Shown here in pieces: positions 8,134 to 14,694 of a stretch of DNA of 21,638 nt. Both the position numbers and the translations under genes were made by a program. Position 1 is the first letter of the stretch, and every line of letters begins with the position of its first letter. The notes below the pieces were generated by a model that made no database searches, had not been told where the DNA came from, and saw nothing but the letters and a program-made list of their open reading frames with translations. Origin of the DNA: an uncultured Oscillospiraceae bacterium (GTDB lineage: Bacteria; Bacillota; Clostridia; Oscillospirales; Oscillospiraceae). Location of the stretch: contig CALWYA010000006.1 in the NCBI GenBank assembly GCA_944385645.1, positions 1-21,638 of the forward strand, read 5' to 3'.

Positions 8134-8177
8134 GTTGCAACACCTCATTTTCAAAACCGCGCGCGGTCTCCGATACT

Positions 8178-8188
8178 GGTACTGTACC
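8178..8188. promoter_or_regulatory. Inverted repeat over the NifX-like -10 (operator candidate 1)
   Basis: GGTACTGTACC is an exact inverted repeat about a central T. It covers the -10 of the minus-strand promoter and shares its plan with the repeat at 8342-8352. The combined pattern is GGTA-Y-N-R-TACC. Operator function is inferred. Confidence 0.4.
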
Positions 8189-8209
8189 CCTCTTTTTCTC
8201 CCGTGTCAA
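8181..8209 (-). promoter_or_regulatory. Promoter of the NifX-like gene
   Basis: Minus-strand TTGACA (8204-8209), 17 bases, then TACAGT (8181-8186). The -10 is embedded in the 11-bp inverted repeat at 8178-8188. The leader also contains the perfect 12-bp palindrome ACCGCGCGCGGT (8156-8167). Confidence 0.75.
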
Positions 8210-8237
8210 GTCGCCGCCAGCTCAGGATGGAATTGTT

Positions 8238-8265
8238 TTGACTTTCCCCGGTTCCGCGCTATACT
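8238..8265 (+). promoter_or_regulatory. Promoter of the microprotein-ATPase operon
   Basis: TTGACT (8238-8243), 16 bases, then TATACT (8260-8265). A start near 8272 gives a leader of about 115 nt, which contains the inverted repeat at 8342-8352. It is divergent from, and about 30 bases away from, the NifX-like promoter. Confidence 0.7.
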
Positions 8266-8341
8266 GAATACAGCCGGTCCCCGGTGCTTCGGCGCGGCGG
8301 GTCCGCGTCCCTTGTTTCCCTTGCCTTCCCGCCCTGTTCGG

Positions 8342-8352
8342 GGTATCATACC
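8342..8352. promoter_or_regulatory. Inverted repeat in the ATPase operon leader (operator candidate 2)
   Basis: GGTATCATACC is an exact inverted repeat about a central C, 35 bases before the microprotein start. It resembles GGTACTGTACC at 8178-8188. A TTCCCGCC/GGCGGGAA pair flanks it, so it may instead be part of an RNA hairpin. Confidence 0.35.
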
Positions 8353-8387
8353 GGCGGGAAACGCCCTGACTGGAGGAGGAATCATCC

Positions 8388-8555
8388 ATGGAAAACCAGA
8401 ACGATTCAACACAGGCCCTGCGCCAGCGGCTGCTGGACGAGGGATACGCCGGAGCGTGCTCCGGCCTGGGGGCCATGCTCCTGGACGAAGAGGAGATCCG
8501 TCAGGCCGGGCCGGAGGAGCTGGAGGCCCTCGCCCGGCGGTACGGATTCCGGTAG
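8388..8555 (+). CDS. 55-residue microprotein of unknown function, upstream of ABC-class ATPase
   Basis: I do not recognise this gene. ATG 8388 is preceded by GGAGGAGG (8372-8379) at good spacing, and the frame ends with TAG at 8553-8555. The product starts MENQNDSTQALRQRLLDEGY and ends LEALARRYGFR. It is acidic, mostly helical in character, with a small glycine/cysteine/alanine turn (AGACSGLGAM) in the middle and no signal peptide or membrane segment. The next gene begins 12 bases after the stop, with its ribosome site overlapping this stop, so the two are surely co-transcribed and probably translationally linked. The strong ribosome site, host-like codon use and tight spacing argue that it is a real gene. 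Confidence 0.75.
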   Translation: MENQNDSTQALRQRLLDEGYAGACSGLGAMLLDEEEIRQAGPEELEALARRYGFR

Positions 8556-8567
8556 GAGGACACCCAC

Positions 8568-10268
8568 ATGCAGACATCCAGAGACCTGCGGGAGCTGCTC
8601 TCCCGCATCGACCGGCGGAGCTACCCCGCCTATAAGGACACCCGGGGCAGCTGGCAGTTCCCCGGCTATGTGCTGTCCATTGACCACGTCCAGGGGGACC
8701 CCTTCGCCGCCCCCTCCCAGCTCCATGTCCAGGTGGACGGCCGGACCGCGGGGTTCCCCCCGGCGCTGTACCGCCTGCCCTGCCAGCGCGCCGCCCTCCA
8801 GGATCAGCTGACCCGCCGGTTCGGCGCCCTGGCCGCACAGTTCAGCTATCAGGCCAGAGGCTCGGGCCACAGCGGCCTGATCTCCGTCAGCCGCTGCGGC
8901 CAGGAGGTGCTGGAGCGCACCGCCTGCCGGCTGGACCCCGGGACCGGGGCGGTCCTGCTTCGGCTGGAGGTGGGCTTCCCCGCGAATGGCCGGACCATCA
9001 ACGCCCGGGAGCTGGAGAAGATCCTGTTCGACCTGCTGCCCCGGTGCGTGGAGGGGGCCCTTCTGTACCAGAGCTGGGCCCCGGAGAAGCTCCGGGCGGC
9101 GGCCGACCTGGCGGAGGACCAGCTGTATATCCGCCAAAGGCTCTCTGCGCTGGGCCTGTGCGCCTTCGTGGCCGACGGCAGCGTCCTGCCCCGGGAATCC
9201 GGCGTGTCCCAGCGGCCCATGAAGGGCGCGGTGGCCTTCCAATCGCCTCCGGAGCTGGCGGTGGAGCTGGACCTGCCCCACCGGGGAAAGCTCCGGGGCA
9301 TGGGGGTCCCCAGGGGGGTCACCCTCATCGTGGGGGGCGGCTACCACGGAAAATCCACCCTGCTGAAGGCCCTGGAGCTGGGCGTCTATGACCACGTGGC
9401 CGGAGACGGCCGGGAGTACGTGATCACCGACCCCACGGCGGTGAAGATCCGGGCCGAGGACGGCCGGAGCATCCAAAACACCGACATCTCCCTGTTTATC
9501 AACCACCTGCCCAATGGGAAGGACACCGCCGCCTTCACCACCCAGGACGCCAGCGGCTCCACCTCCCAGGCGGCCAATGTGTCGGAGGCCCTGGAGGCGG
9601 GGGCGCAGGTGCTCCTTTTGGATGAGGACACCAGCGCCACCAACTTCCTGGTGCGGGACGAGCTGATGGAGCGGGTCATCCACCGGGACATGGAGCCCAT
9701 CACCCCCTTCCTCCACCGGGTCCGGGAGCTGTATGAGGTCCACGGCGTGTCCACCGTCATCGTGGCGGGCAGCTCCGGGGCCTGGTTCCACGCCGCCGAC
9801 CGCGTCATCCAGATGGACCGATATACGCCGAAGGACATCACGGCCCTGGCAAAACGGGAGGCGGCCGCCTTCCCTCTGGCCGGCGACCCCCTGCCCCCCG
9901 CGCCCCCGCCCGCCTTTGCCCGCCGCCCCAAACCCGGCCGGGCCCAGGAGGGGGACCGGGTCAAGATCCGGACCCAGGGCCGGGACAGCGTGTCTCTGGA
10001 CCGGGAAACCATTGACCTGCGGTATGTGGAGCAGCTTGTCGACAGCGAGCAGCTCTCCGCCCTGGGCTACTGCCTGCTGTATGCCCAGCGGCAGCTGCTG
10101 GACGGGCGCCATACCCTCCAACAGGTGGTGGACGCCCTGGAGGTCCTGCTGGACCGGCAGGGGCTGGAGGCCCTGTGTCCCGGCCGCGCCGGCGTCCCCG
10201 CCCTGGCCCGGCCCCGGCGGCAGGAGATCTTCGCCTGCTTTGACCGCTGGCGGGGCCTAGACCTGTGA
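8568..10268 (+). CDS. ABC-class ATPase of the COG3044 / PF09818 family
   Basis: A 566-residue soluble protein matching the 'predicted ATPase of the ABC class'. The N-terminal region (1 to about 240, starting MQTSRDLRELLSRIDRRSYP) is the family-specific domain. The nucleotide-binding core has Walker A GGGYHGKST (256-264), an ASGSTSQAANVSEAL stretch (about 327-341) in place of a normal ABC signature, and Walker B VLLLDED (348-354). A proline-rich linker near 445-460 leads to a C-terminal helical domain (about 475-566). It lacks membrane segments, so it is not a transporter subunit by itself. The bacterial role is unknown; the trypanosome relative MRB1590 binds RNA, so a nucleic-acid role is possible. 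ATG 8568 has GGAGGA upstream. It is the second gene of a two-gene operon. Confidence 0.92.
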   Translation: MQTSRDLRELLSRIDRRSYPAYKDTRGSWQFPGYVLSIDHVQGDPFAAPSQLHVQVDGRTAGFPPALYRLPCQRAALQDQLTRRFGALAAQFSYQARGSGHSGLISVSRCGQEVLERTACRLDPGTGAVLLRLEVGFPANGRTINARELEKILFDLLPRCVEGALLYQSWAPEKLRAAADLAEDQLYIRQRLSALGLCAFVADGSVLPRESGVSQRPMKGAVAFQSPPELAVELDLPHRGKLRGMGVPRGVTLIVGGGYHGKSTLLKALELGVYDHVAGDGREYVITDPTAVKIRAEDGRSIQNTDISLFINHLPNGKDTAAFTTQDASGSTSQAANVSEALEAGAQVLLLDEDTSATNFLVRDELMERVIHRDMEPITPFLHRVRELYEVHGVSTVIVAGSSGAWFHAADRVIQMDRYTPKDITALAKREAAAFPLAGDPLPPAPPPAFARRPKPGRAQEGDRVKIRTQGRDSVSLDRETIDLRYVEQLVDSEQLSALGYCLLYAQRQLLDGRHTLQQVVDALEVLLDRQGLEALCPGRAGVPALARPRRQEIFACFDRWRGLDL

Positions 10269-10306
10269 CGGGAGCCGGACAGGCGGGCGTCTTCCGATTG
10301 ACTGAG

Positions 10307-10352
10307 AAATGATATGGCCCCCGGATGAACGCATCCGGGGACCGTATCATTT
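10307..10352. terminator. Long hairpin after the ATPase gene, probable terminator
   Basis: A 21-position stem (10307-10327 with 10332-10352) closes an AACG loop with one mismatch and one G-T pair. The outer arms are AAATGATA and TATCATTT. Only three T residues follow, so it is not a textbook intrinsic terminator, but its position 38 bases after the stop fits that role. Confidence 0.6.
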
Positions 10353-10460
10353 GTCCGCATTGTGCGGGCAGATCGAAGCGGCGTGTTAGCGCGCTGGACA
10401 ATTATTGCTCTGATTTAATGCATTTTCAACAAAATTCGTATAATCTTTACGGGAATTTTA

Positions 10461-10489
10461 TTGATTTTCTATAAAATACATAGTATAGT
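10461..10489 (+). promoter_or_regulatory. Promoter of the YuiF-like transporter gene
   Basis: TTGATT (10461-10466), 17 bases, then TATAGT (10484-10489), in an AT-rich block. A second possible -10, TATAAT, lies at 10439-10444 but has a poor -35. Transcription from near 10496 would give a leader of about 218 nt. Confidence 0.7.
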
Positions 10490-10557
10490 ATTCATATACC
10501 AATCGGAAATGGCCATCTGACAGAGGCAGGCAAAATCGCGGCCCCGGATGATGTTCC

Positions 10558-10603
10558 CTGCGGACGACACCCCCACAAGATACATCGTTCGCGGTCTTTT
10601 TTT
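10558..10603 (+). terminator. Terminator-like hairpin inside the transporter leader (possible attenuator)
   Basis: CTGCGGACGA (10558-10567) can pair fully with TCGTTCGCGG (10585-10594), with two G-T pairs, across a 17-base loop. The sequence then runs TC and seven Ts (10597-10603). It lies about 60 nt into the leader and 110 nt before the start codon. That is where an attenuator would be, though I recognise no riboswitch or T-box class. Confidence 0.5.
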
Positions 10604-10713
10604 GCCCTTGGAGGGGAATCTCTGTCGATCAAGTCCGAACCAGAAGGGGGGGCAGGTCCCGGCGCATCCAAGCAAATATCAACGATCTTGTAAGTGAAAT
10701 GGGAGGTTTTTGT

Positions 10714-12018
10714 ATGATCCTGACAAACCCTGTCGTCATCGCAGTGATTGTCCTGCTGGTACTCTGCTTCCTGCGGGTCAATGTGCTGCTGTCTCTGGTG
10801 ATCGCCTCCATCGTGGCCGGCCTTGTGTCCGGTATGGACATTAAGACCACGATGGGCAATTTCATTTCCGGCTGCGGAACTGACCCGGAAACCGCCATCG
10901 CCTACGTCCTTCTGGGCTGTCTGGCCGCCACCATCAGCTACACTGGCGTGTCTGACATCCTCGCGGTGAAAATCGCCAAGCTGGTCAGCGGTAAGCGGCT
11001 GGCCTTCGTGTTTCTGATCGCCTTCTTCGCCTGCTTCTCCCAGAACCTGATTCCCGTCCACGTGGCCTTCATCCCCATCCTGATCCCGCCCCTGCTGATC
11101 GTGATGAACAAGCTGAAGATCGACCGCCGTGCGGTGGCCTGCGCCCTGGGCTTTGGCCTTCGGGCCCCCTATGTGACCATTCCCTTCGGCTTCGGCGGCC
11201 TGTACCACGGCATTCTGTCCACCAACATCACGGAGAACGGAATGGAGATCGGCAAGTTCGAGGTCTGGCAGTACACCTGGCCCCTGGGCCTGGCCATGCT
11301 GGCCGGTCTGATCTTCGCCGTGCTGGTGCTGTACCGCAAGCCCCGGGAGTATAAGAATATCGAGGGCGTGGCGGTGGACCTGGACACGGTAGACACCACC
11401 ATGACCTATAAGCACTGGATGGCTCTGGTGGCTGCTGTCTCCACCATGGGCGTGCAGCTGCTCACCGAGTCTCTTCCCCTGGGTGCCACCGTGGGTCTGG
11501 CCATTATGTTCCTGACCCGGGCCGTCAAGTGGTCCGACATGGACAAGATCGTGGATGAGGGCGTTCAGCTCATGGGCTTTATCGCCTTCGTGATGCTGGC
11601 CTCCAACGGGTTCAGCCTGGTGCTCAGCGAGAGCGGCGCCGTGGCCGAGCTGGTGGAGAGCTCCCTGGCCTTCATCGGCGGCAACAAGTTCCTGGGTGCC
11701 TTCGTGATGATGCTGGTGGGCCTGGTCATCGTCATGGGCACCGGCACCTCCTTCGGCACCGTGCCCGTGCTGGCCGTGCTGTATGTGCCTCTGTGCTCCG
11801 AGCTGGGTATGGGCCTGGCCGCCACCACCATGCTGATCGCCGCGGCCTCCACCATCGGCGACACCGGCTCCCCCGTGTCCGACACCACTCTGGCCCCCAC
11901 CGCCGGCCTGAATGCCGACGGCCAGCACGACCACATCTGGGACACCTGCGTGCCTACCTTTATCGCCTCTGACATCCCCATCTTTGTCCTGGCCTGCCTG
12001 TGCCCGCTGTTCTTCTAA
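10714..12018 (+). CDS. YuiF-like NhaC-superfamily transporter (predicted histidine or amino acid transporter)
   Basis: A 434-residue integral membrane protein with about ten to twelve hydrophobic segments from start to end. The N-terminus MILTNPVVIAVIVLLVLCFL and the segment LLGCLAATISYTGVSDILAVKIAKL match the Na+/H+ antiporter N-terminal family. The C-terminal half, with GTGTSFGTVPVLAVLYVPLC and STIGDTGSPVSDTTLAPTAGL, matches the NhaC-type core. The best grouping is COG2056 (YuiF), annotated as predicted histidine transporters; the real substrate cannot be read from sequence. ATG 10714 follows GGGAGG (10701-10706) at 7 bases; the in-frame ATG at 10699 overlaps that site and is rejected. The gene stands alone behind a long leader with a possible attenuator. 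Confidence 0.88.
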   Translation: MILTNPVVIAVIVLLVLCFLRVNVLLSLVIASIVAGLVSGMDIKTTMGNFISGCGTDPETAIAYVLLGCLAATISYTGVSDILAVKIAKLVSGKRLAFVFLIAFFACFSQNLIPVHVAFIPILIPPLLIVMNKLKIDRRAVACALGFGLRAPYVTIPFGFGGLYHGILSTNITENGMEIGKFEVWQYTWPLGLAMLAGLIFAVLVLYRKPREYKNIEGVAVDLDTVDTTMTYKHWMALVAAVSTMGVQLLTESLPLGATVGLAIMFLTRAVKWSDMDKIVDEGVQLMGFIAFVMLASNGFSLVLSESGAVAELVESSLAFIGGNKFLGAFVMMLVGLVIVMGTGTSFGTVPVLAVLYVPLCSELGMGLAATTMLIAAASTIGDTGSPVSDTTLAPTAGLNADGQHDHIWDTCVPTFIASDIPIFVLACLCPLFF

Positions 12019-12070
12019 GCAAGGCGCTGACCAGCAATTCGCTCTTCCCCCTCTCTATTCTCATCAGCCG

Positions 12071-12098
12071 GCCGGACCGCCCAAATGGGCGGTCCGGC
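12071..12098 (+). terminator. Hairpin terminator of the transporter gene
   Basis: GCCGGACCGCCC (12071-12082) pairs perfectly with GGGCGGTCCGGC (12087-12098) across AAAT. The tail is TCTGTTGATT, so the T-tract is poor. Confidence 0.7.
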
Positions 12099-12108
12099 TC
12101 TGTTGATT

Positions 12109-12135
12109 AAAAAAACCGCCCCCTCTCGGGGGCGG
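12109..12135 (-). terminator. Intrinsic terminator of the HTH regulator gene
   Basis: On the minus strand CCGCCCCC and GGGGGCGG pair across GAGA, followed by seven Ts (12109-12115). It ends the convergent minus-strand gene, back to back with the transporter hairpin. Confidence 0.88.
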
Positions 12136-12147
12136 ATCCCGCGCCGC

Positions 12148-12573
12148 TCAGCACAGGGGTTCTTCCCCCCGGGCGCACAGACTGTTGTTGATCTCATTCA
12201 GGGAGGCCCCGTGGACGATGCCGTGGGCGATAATGGCGTCCCGCTCGATCCGGGGGTACAGCTCCCCCCAGGCGGCCTGGCGGAGGATAACCTGGGTCTC
12301 GTCCAACGTGGCCCCCAGCCCCACGCACAGGGCCAGCAGCCGGTCCCGGGTGGGGTGCCGCCGGCCGGCAAACACCTGATAGACATAGACCTCGCTCATA
12401 TTGGCCAGGCGGGCCAGCGTGGCCTTGGGGAAGCCGCAGCGGGCATACAGCTTCTCCAGCAGGCCCTTCAGCTTCCGGTCGGTGAAGTAGGGTCTGCTGT
12501 CGTTCAGATAGGCGTCCAGGTTGGGCTGGGCAGCCATATCCCGGCGCAGGTCGCTGGTGGTCTTGGTTGGCAA
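12148..12573 (-). CDS. Helix-turn-helix (XRE-like) regulator paired with a protein kinase
   Basis: A 141-residue protein. The central part, LEKLYARCGFPKATLARLANMSEVYVYQVFAGRRHPTRDRLLALCVGLG, is a Cro/CI-type helix-turn-helix with a recognition helix around SEVYVYQVFAGRR. A conserved C-terminal part (VILRQAAWGELYPRIERDAIIAHGIVHGASLNEINNSL) completes a family I recall next to protein kinases in Oscillospiraceae. It probably binds DNA, perhaps its own divergent promoter, and may be a kinase target; both are inferences. I chose TTG at 12573 because GGGGGAGG sits about 5 bases upstream. The first ATG, at 12537, has no good ribosome site, and the ATG at 12645 lies within the promoter. It is transcribed away from the kinase gene. 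Confidence 0.82.
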   Translation of the reverse strand: MPTKTTSDLRRDMAAQPNLDAYLNDSRPYFTDRKLKGLLEKLYARCGFPKATLARLANMSEVYVYQVFAGRRHPTRDRLLALCVGLGATLDETQVILRQAAWGELYPRIERDAIIAHGIVHGASLNEINNSLCARGEEPLC

Positions 12574-12586
12574 GAGGGCCTCCCCC

Positions 12587-12615
12587 TTTACTTCCGGATC
12601 AAAATCGACTATACT
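12587..12615 (+). promoter_or_regulatory. Promoter of the kinase / zinc-ribbon operon
   Basis: TTTACT (12587-12592), 17 bases, then TATACT (12610-12615). It overlaps the oppositely directed promoter at 12617-12645: the two -10 elements are one base apart. Confidence 0.6.
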
Positions 12616-12616
12616 C

Positions 12617-12645
12617 AGTGTACAATACTTTGCCTGTGGAAGCAA
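12617..12645 (-). promoter_or_regulatory. Promoter of the HTH regulator gene
   Basis: On the minus strand TTGCTT (12640-12645), 17 bases, then TACACT (12617-12622). The match is moderate, but start point, spacing and direction fit the TTG start at 12573. Confidence 0.45.
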
Positions 12646-12683
12646 GATGCGGCGGGCATACTGACAGAGAAAATTTTTGGGAG

Positions 12684-13391
12684 GTGGACGCCATCTACCA
12701 GTGGCTGCTGACCGCGCTGCGGGAGGAATTTGAGGCCGCCCGGCTGCTGAAGGAGAGCCCCCGGGGGACGGTGGCGCTGGTGCGCCACCGCTCCACCGGG
12801 CGCCGGTTCATCCTGCGCCGGTTCCGGGGCAGCGCCGAGGTGTACCGGGCCCTGTTGGACTGCGCCTGTCCCAACCTGCCCCAGGTGCTGGAGGTTGCCA
12901 GCCGGGGGGAGGACCATCTGGTGCTGGAGGAGTTCATTCAGGGGGACACCCTGGACTTCCTCCTGCGGGACGGGCGGTTCTCCCCCCGCGAGACCCGGAA
13001 GATCGCCGGGCAGCTGTGCCGGGCCCTGTGGGTGCTCCACACCCTGGGGGCGGTCCACCGGGATGTGAAGCCGGAGAATGTCATTCTCCGGGGCGGGGAG
13101 GCCGTCCTCATCGACTTTGACGCCGCCCGGCTCCGCAAGCCCAACCACCGGACGGACACCCAGGTGCTGGGCACCACCGGCTTTGCCGCCCCGGAGCAGT
13201 ACGGCCTGTCCCAGACCGACGGCCGGGCCGACATCTACTCCCTGGGCGTCCTCCTGAACGTGATGCTCACCGGAGAGCACCCCTCCGTCCGGCTGGCCCC
13301 GGGACGCCTGGGCCGGGTGGTGGAGCGGTGCACCCGGGTAAACCCGGAAAAGCGCTACCCCAATATCCTGCGGCTGATGGAGGCTCTGTGA
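12684..13391 (+). CDS. Eukaryotic-like Ser/Thr protein kinase, compact, with atypical beta-3 site
   Basis: This 235-residue protein is essentially a bare kinase domain. The catalytic loop VHRDVKPENVIL (124-135) is intact. The DFG position reads DFD (144-146), and the activation segment ends with GTTGFAAPEQYGLS. The N-lobe is degenerate: there is no clear glycine loop, and the usual VAIK lysine is replaced by arginines (RRFILRRF, 40-47). I recall relatives with the same LVRHR...LRRF pattern. It lacks membrane or sensor domains, so input may come from the next gene's product, a membrane protein starting one base after this stop. The start is uncertain: GTG 12684 fits the family N-terminus (MDAIYQWLL) but overlaps GGGAGGTGG. 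No ATG is available nearby. Confidence 0.88.
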   Translation: MDAIYQWLLTALREEFEAARLLKESPRGTVALVRHRSTGRRFILRRFRGSAEVYRALLDCACPNLPQVLEVASRGEDHLVLEEFIQGDTLDFLLRDGRFSPRETRKIAGQLCRALWVLHTLGAVHRDVKPENVILRGGEAVLIDFDAARLRKPNHRTDTQVLGTTGFAAPEQYGLSQTDGRADIYSLGVLLNVMLTGEHPSVRLAPGRLGRVVERCTRVNPEKRYPNILRLMEAL

Positions 13392-13392
13392 C

Positions 13393-14652
13393 ATGGCGGA
13401 CAACTGCAAAACCTGCCCCCACTGCGGCGCCCCCCTGCCGGCGGAGGCCTCCTTCTGCCCCCGCTGCGCCCAAAGCGTCAACCGGCGCCGGTCCCTGTCC
13501 CCTCCCTCCCGGGGCGGGCGGCGGACCCTGCGCCGGATCATGCCGGTCCTGGTCCTCCTGTTGTTTCTGGGCGGCGGGACCCTGTGGGTCTGGGCCGCCC
13601 GGCCCCAGGTGTACGAGGGGACGGGCGAGGTGACCTATCCTCTGTCCGGCGTCCCCTACCGCCTGTTCCTGACCAACTCAGCGGAGCATCCGGAGCCCCT
13701 CCCCCGCCGGGAGATCTCCACCGCCGTCTCCGGGGAGCCCTACCGCGCTCCCGTCCTGCTGTACATCGACGGCGGGGCAGGGGGAGCGGCCTTCCTGGAG
13801 CAGGTGGAGCGAGTCACCGCCGAGTTCCCCACCGTGGCGGGGCGCGGCGGGAATTTCTCCTGCACCGCTCCTTCCCCCCACAGCGCCTTTCCCGGCATCC
13901 CTCTGGTCAGCCTGATGGACTACACCGTCAGCACCGACTGTACGGCCCAGATGACCTGGACCTTTACCATGAAAAACGGGGACACCATCCGCCTGCGGCA
14001 GGAGGTGGCCGTCTCCACCGCCCGCACCTATGACTACTACCCCACGGACGCCCCCATGTCCACCGCGGCGGAGCTCCAGGCCCTGCTGGACGAGCTGGCC
14101 GACACCCTGGAGCCGGACGCGGAGATCAATCTCCACCTGCCGGCGGTGACCTATGAGGCCGTCCCCATCACCGCCTCCCGGTCCTTCAACTTCTACGGCA
14201 GCACCCAGGGGGAGCAGCGCACCACCTTTACCGCCCCCCTCCAGCTGGAGGCCGGGACCGTCGATTGGATCTCCTATCTGTATGACATCTCCTTCCTGGG
14301 CTCCGGCTCGGGCACCGCTCTGTCCGCTGTGGCCCGGGTGTGGGTGGAGAGCTGCGCCTTCACCGGTTGGGACACCGGCGTGCTGTGCGCCGGGATCAGC
14401 TGGGGCAACGTCATCGACTGCGACTTCACCGGCAACGGCGTGGGCTTTCACTTCGACTCCGCCGGCGGCAGCGCCAGCCACTCCATGTACAACGACAATC
14501 TCTTCCGGGACAACGGCACCGCCGTCCTGCTGGAGCGCGTACCCACCGACCTGCCCCTGAACTTCCAGGGGAGCGTCTTTGCGGGCAACGGCACCGACAT
14601 CGACAACCGCTGCGGGCAGCCCCTGGACCTCTCCGGGGCCGTCTTTCCCTAA
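13393..14652 (+). CDS. Zinc-ribbon, single-pass membrane protein with extracytoplasmic beta-helix domain
   Basis: A 419-residue protein of unknown function. The N-terminus carries a zinc ribbon with CPHC (8-11) and CPRC (22-25), an additional Cys5, then a basic linker. One membrane segment follows (about 51-69, PVLVLLLFLGGGTLWVWAA). The C-terminal 350 residues should be outside. They begin with a beta-rich part (70 to about 210), continue with an acidic helical stretch (STAAELQALLDELADTLEPD) and end in a right-handed beta-helix (about 240-415, with repeats such as NVIDCDFTGNGVGFHFD). Start ATG 13393 lies one base after the kinase stop, so the two genes are translationally coupled. It may be the surface sensor or the target of the kinase; this is inference. 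Confidence 0.82.
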   Translation: MADNCKTCPHCGAPLPAEASFCPRCAQSVNRRRSLSPPSRGGRRTLRRIMPVLVLLLFLGGGTLWVWAARPQVYEGTGEVTYPLSGVPYRLFLTNSAEHPEPLPRREISTAVSGEPYRAPVLLYIDGGAGGAAFLEQVERVTAEFPTVAGRGGNFSCTAPSPHSAFPGIPLVSLMDYTVSTDCTAQMTWTFTMKNGDTIRLRQEVAVSTARTYDYYPTDAPMSTAAELQALLDELADTLEPDAEINLHLPAVTYEAVPITASRSFNFYGSTQGEQRTTFTAPLQLEAGTVDWISYLYDISFLGSGSGTALSAVARVWVESCAFTGWDTGVLCAGISWGNVIDCDFTGNGVGFHFDSAGGSASHSMYNDNLFRDNGTAVLLERVPTDLPLNFQGSVFAGNGTDIDNRCGQPLDLSGAVFP

Positions 14653-14658
14653 AATACC

Positions 14659-14694
14659 GGAGCGCCGCCCGATGGGCGGCGCTCCGCGGCTTTT
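14659..14694. terminator. Shared terminator of convergent zinc-ribbon and HAD genes
   Basis: GGAGCGCCGCCC (14659-14670) pairs perfectly with GGGCGGCGCTCC (14674-14685) across GAT. On the plus strand GCGGCTTTT follows; on the minus strand GGTATTTT follows. It overlaps the stop of the minus-strand gene by two bases. Confidence 0.8.

Noticed and set aside
8134..8154. Longer start (MKMRCC) for the NifX-like protein
   Set aside because: No ribosome site upstream, and it would cover the GAGGTG that serves the ATG at 8133.
10645..10670. Possible T-box sequence (AAGGGGGGGCAGGTCCCGGCGC-like) in the transporter leader
   Set aside because: It does not match the conserved AGGGTGGNACCGCG, and it lies after, not before, the terminator-like hairpin.
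10548..10697. A 49-codon frame in the transporter leader
   Set aside because: No ribosome site, and it runs through the terminator-like hairpin without family resemblance.
12567..12683. Upstream extension of the kinase to 12567
   Set aside because: It would start inside the divergent HTH gene and translate both promoters; the added residues do not resemble a kinase N-terminus.
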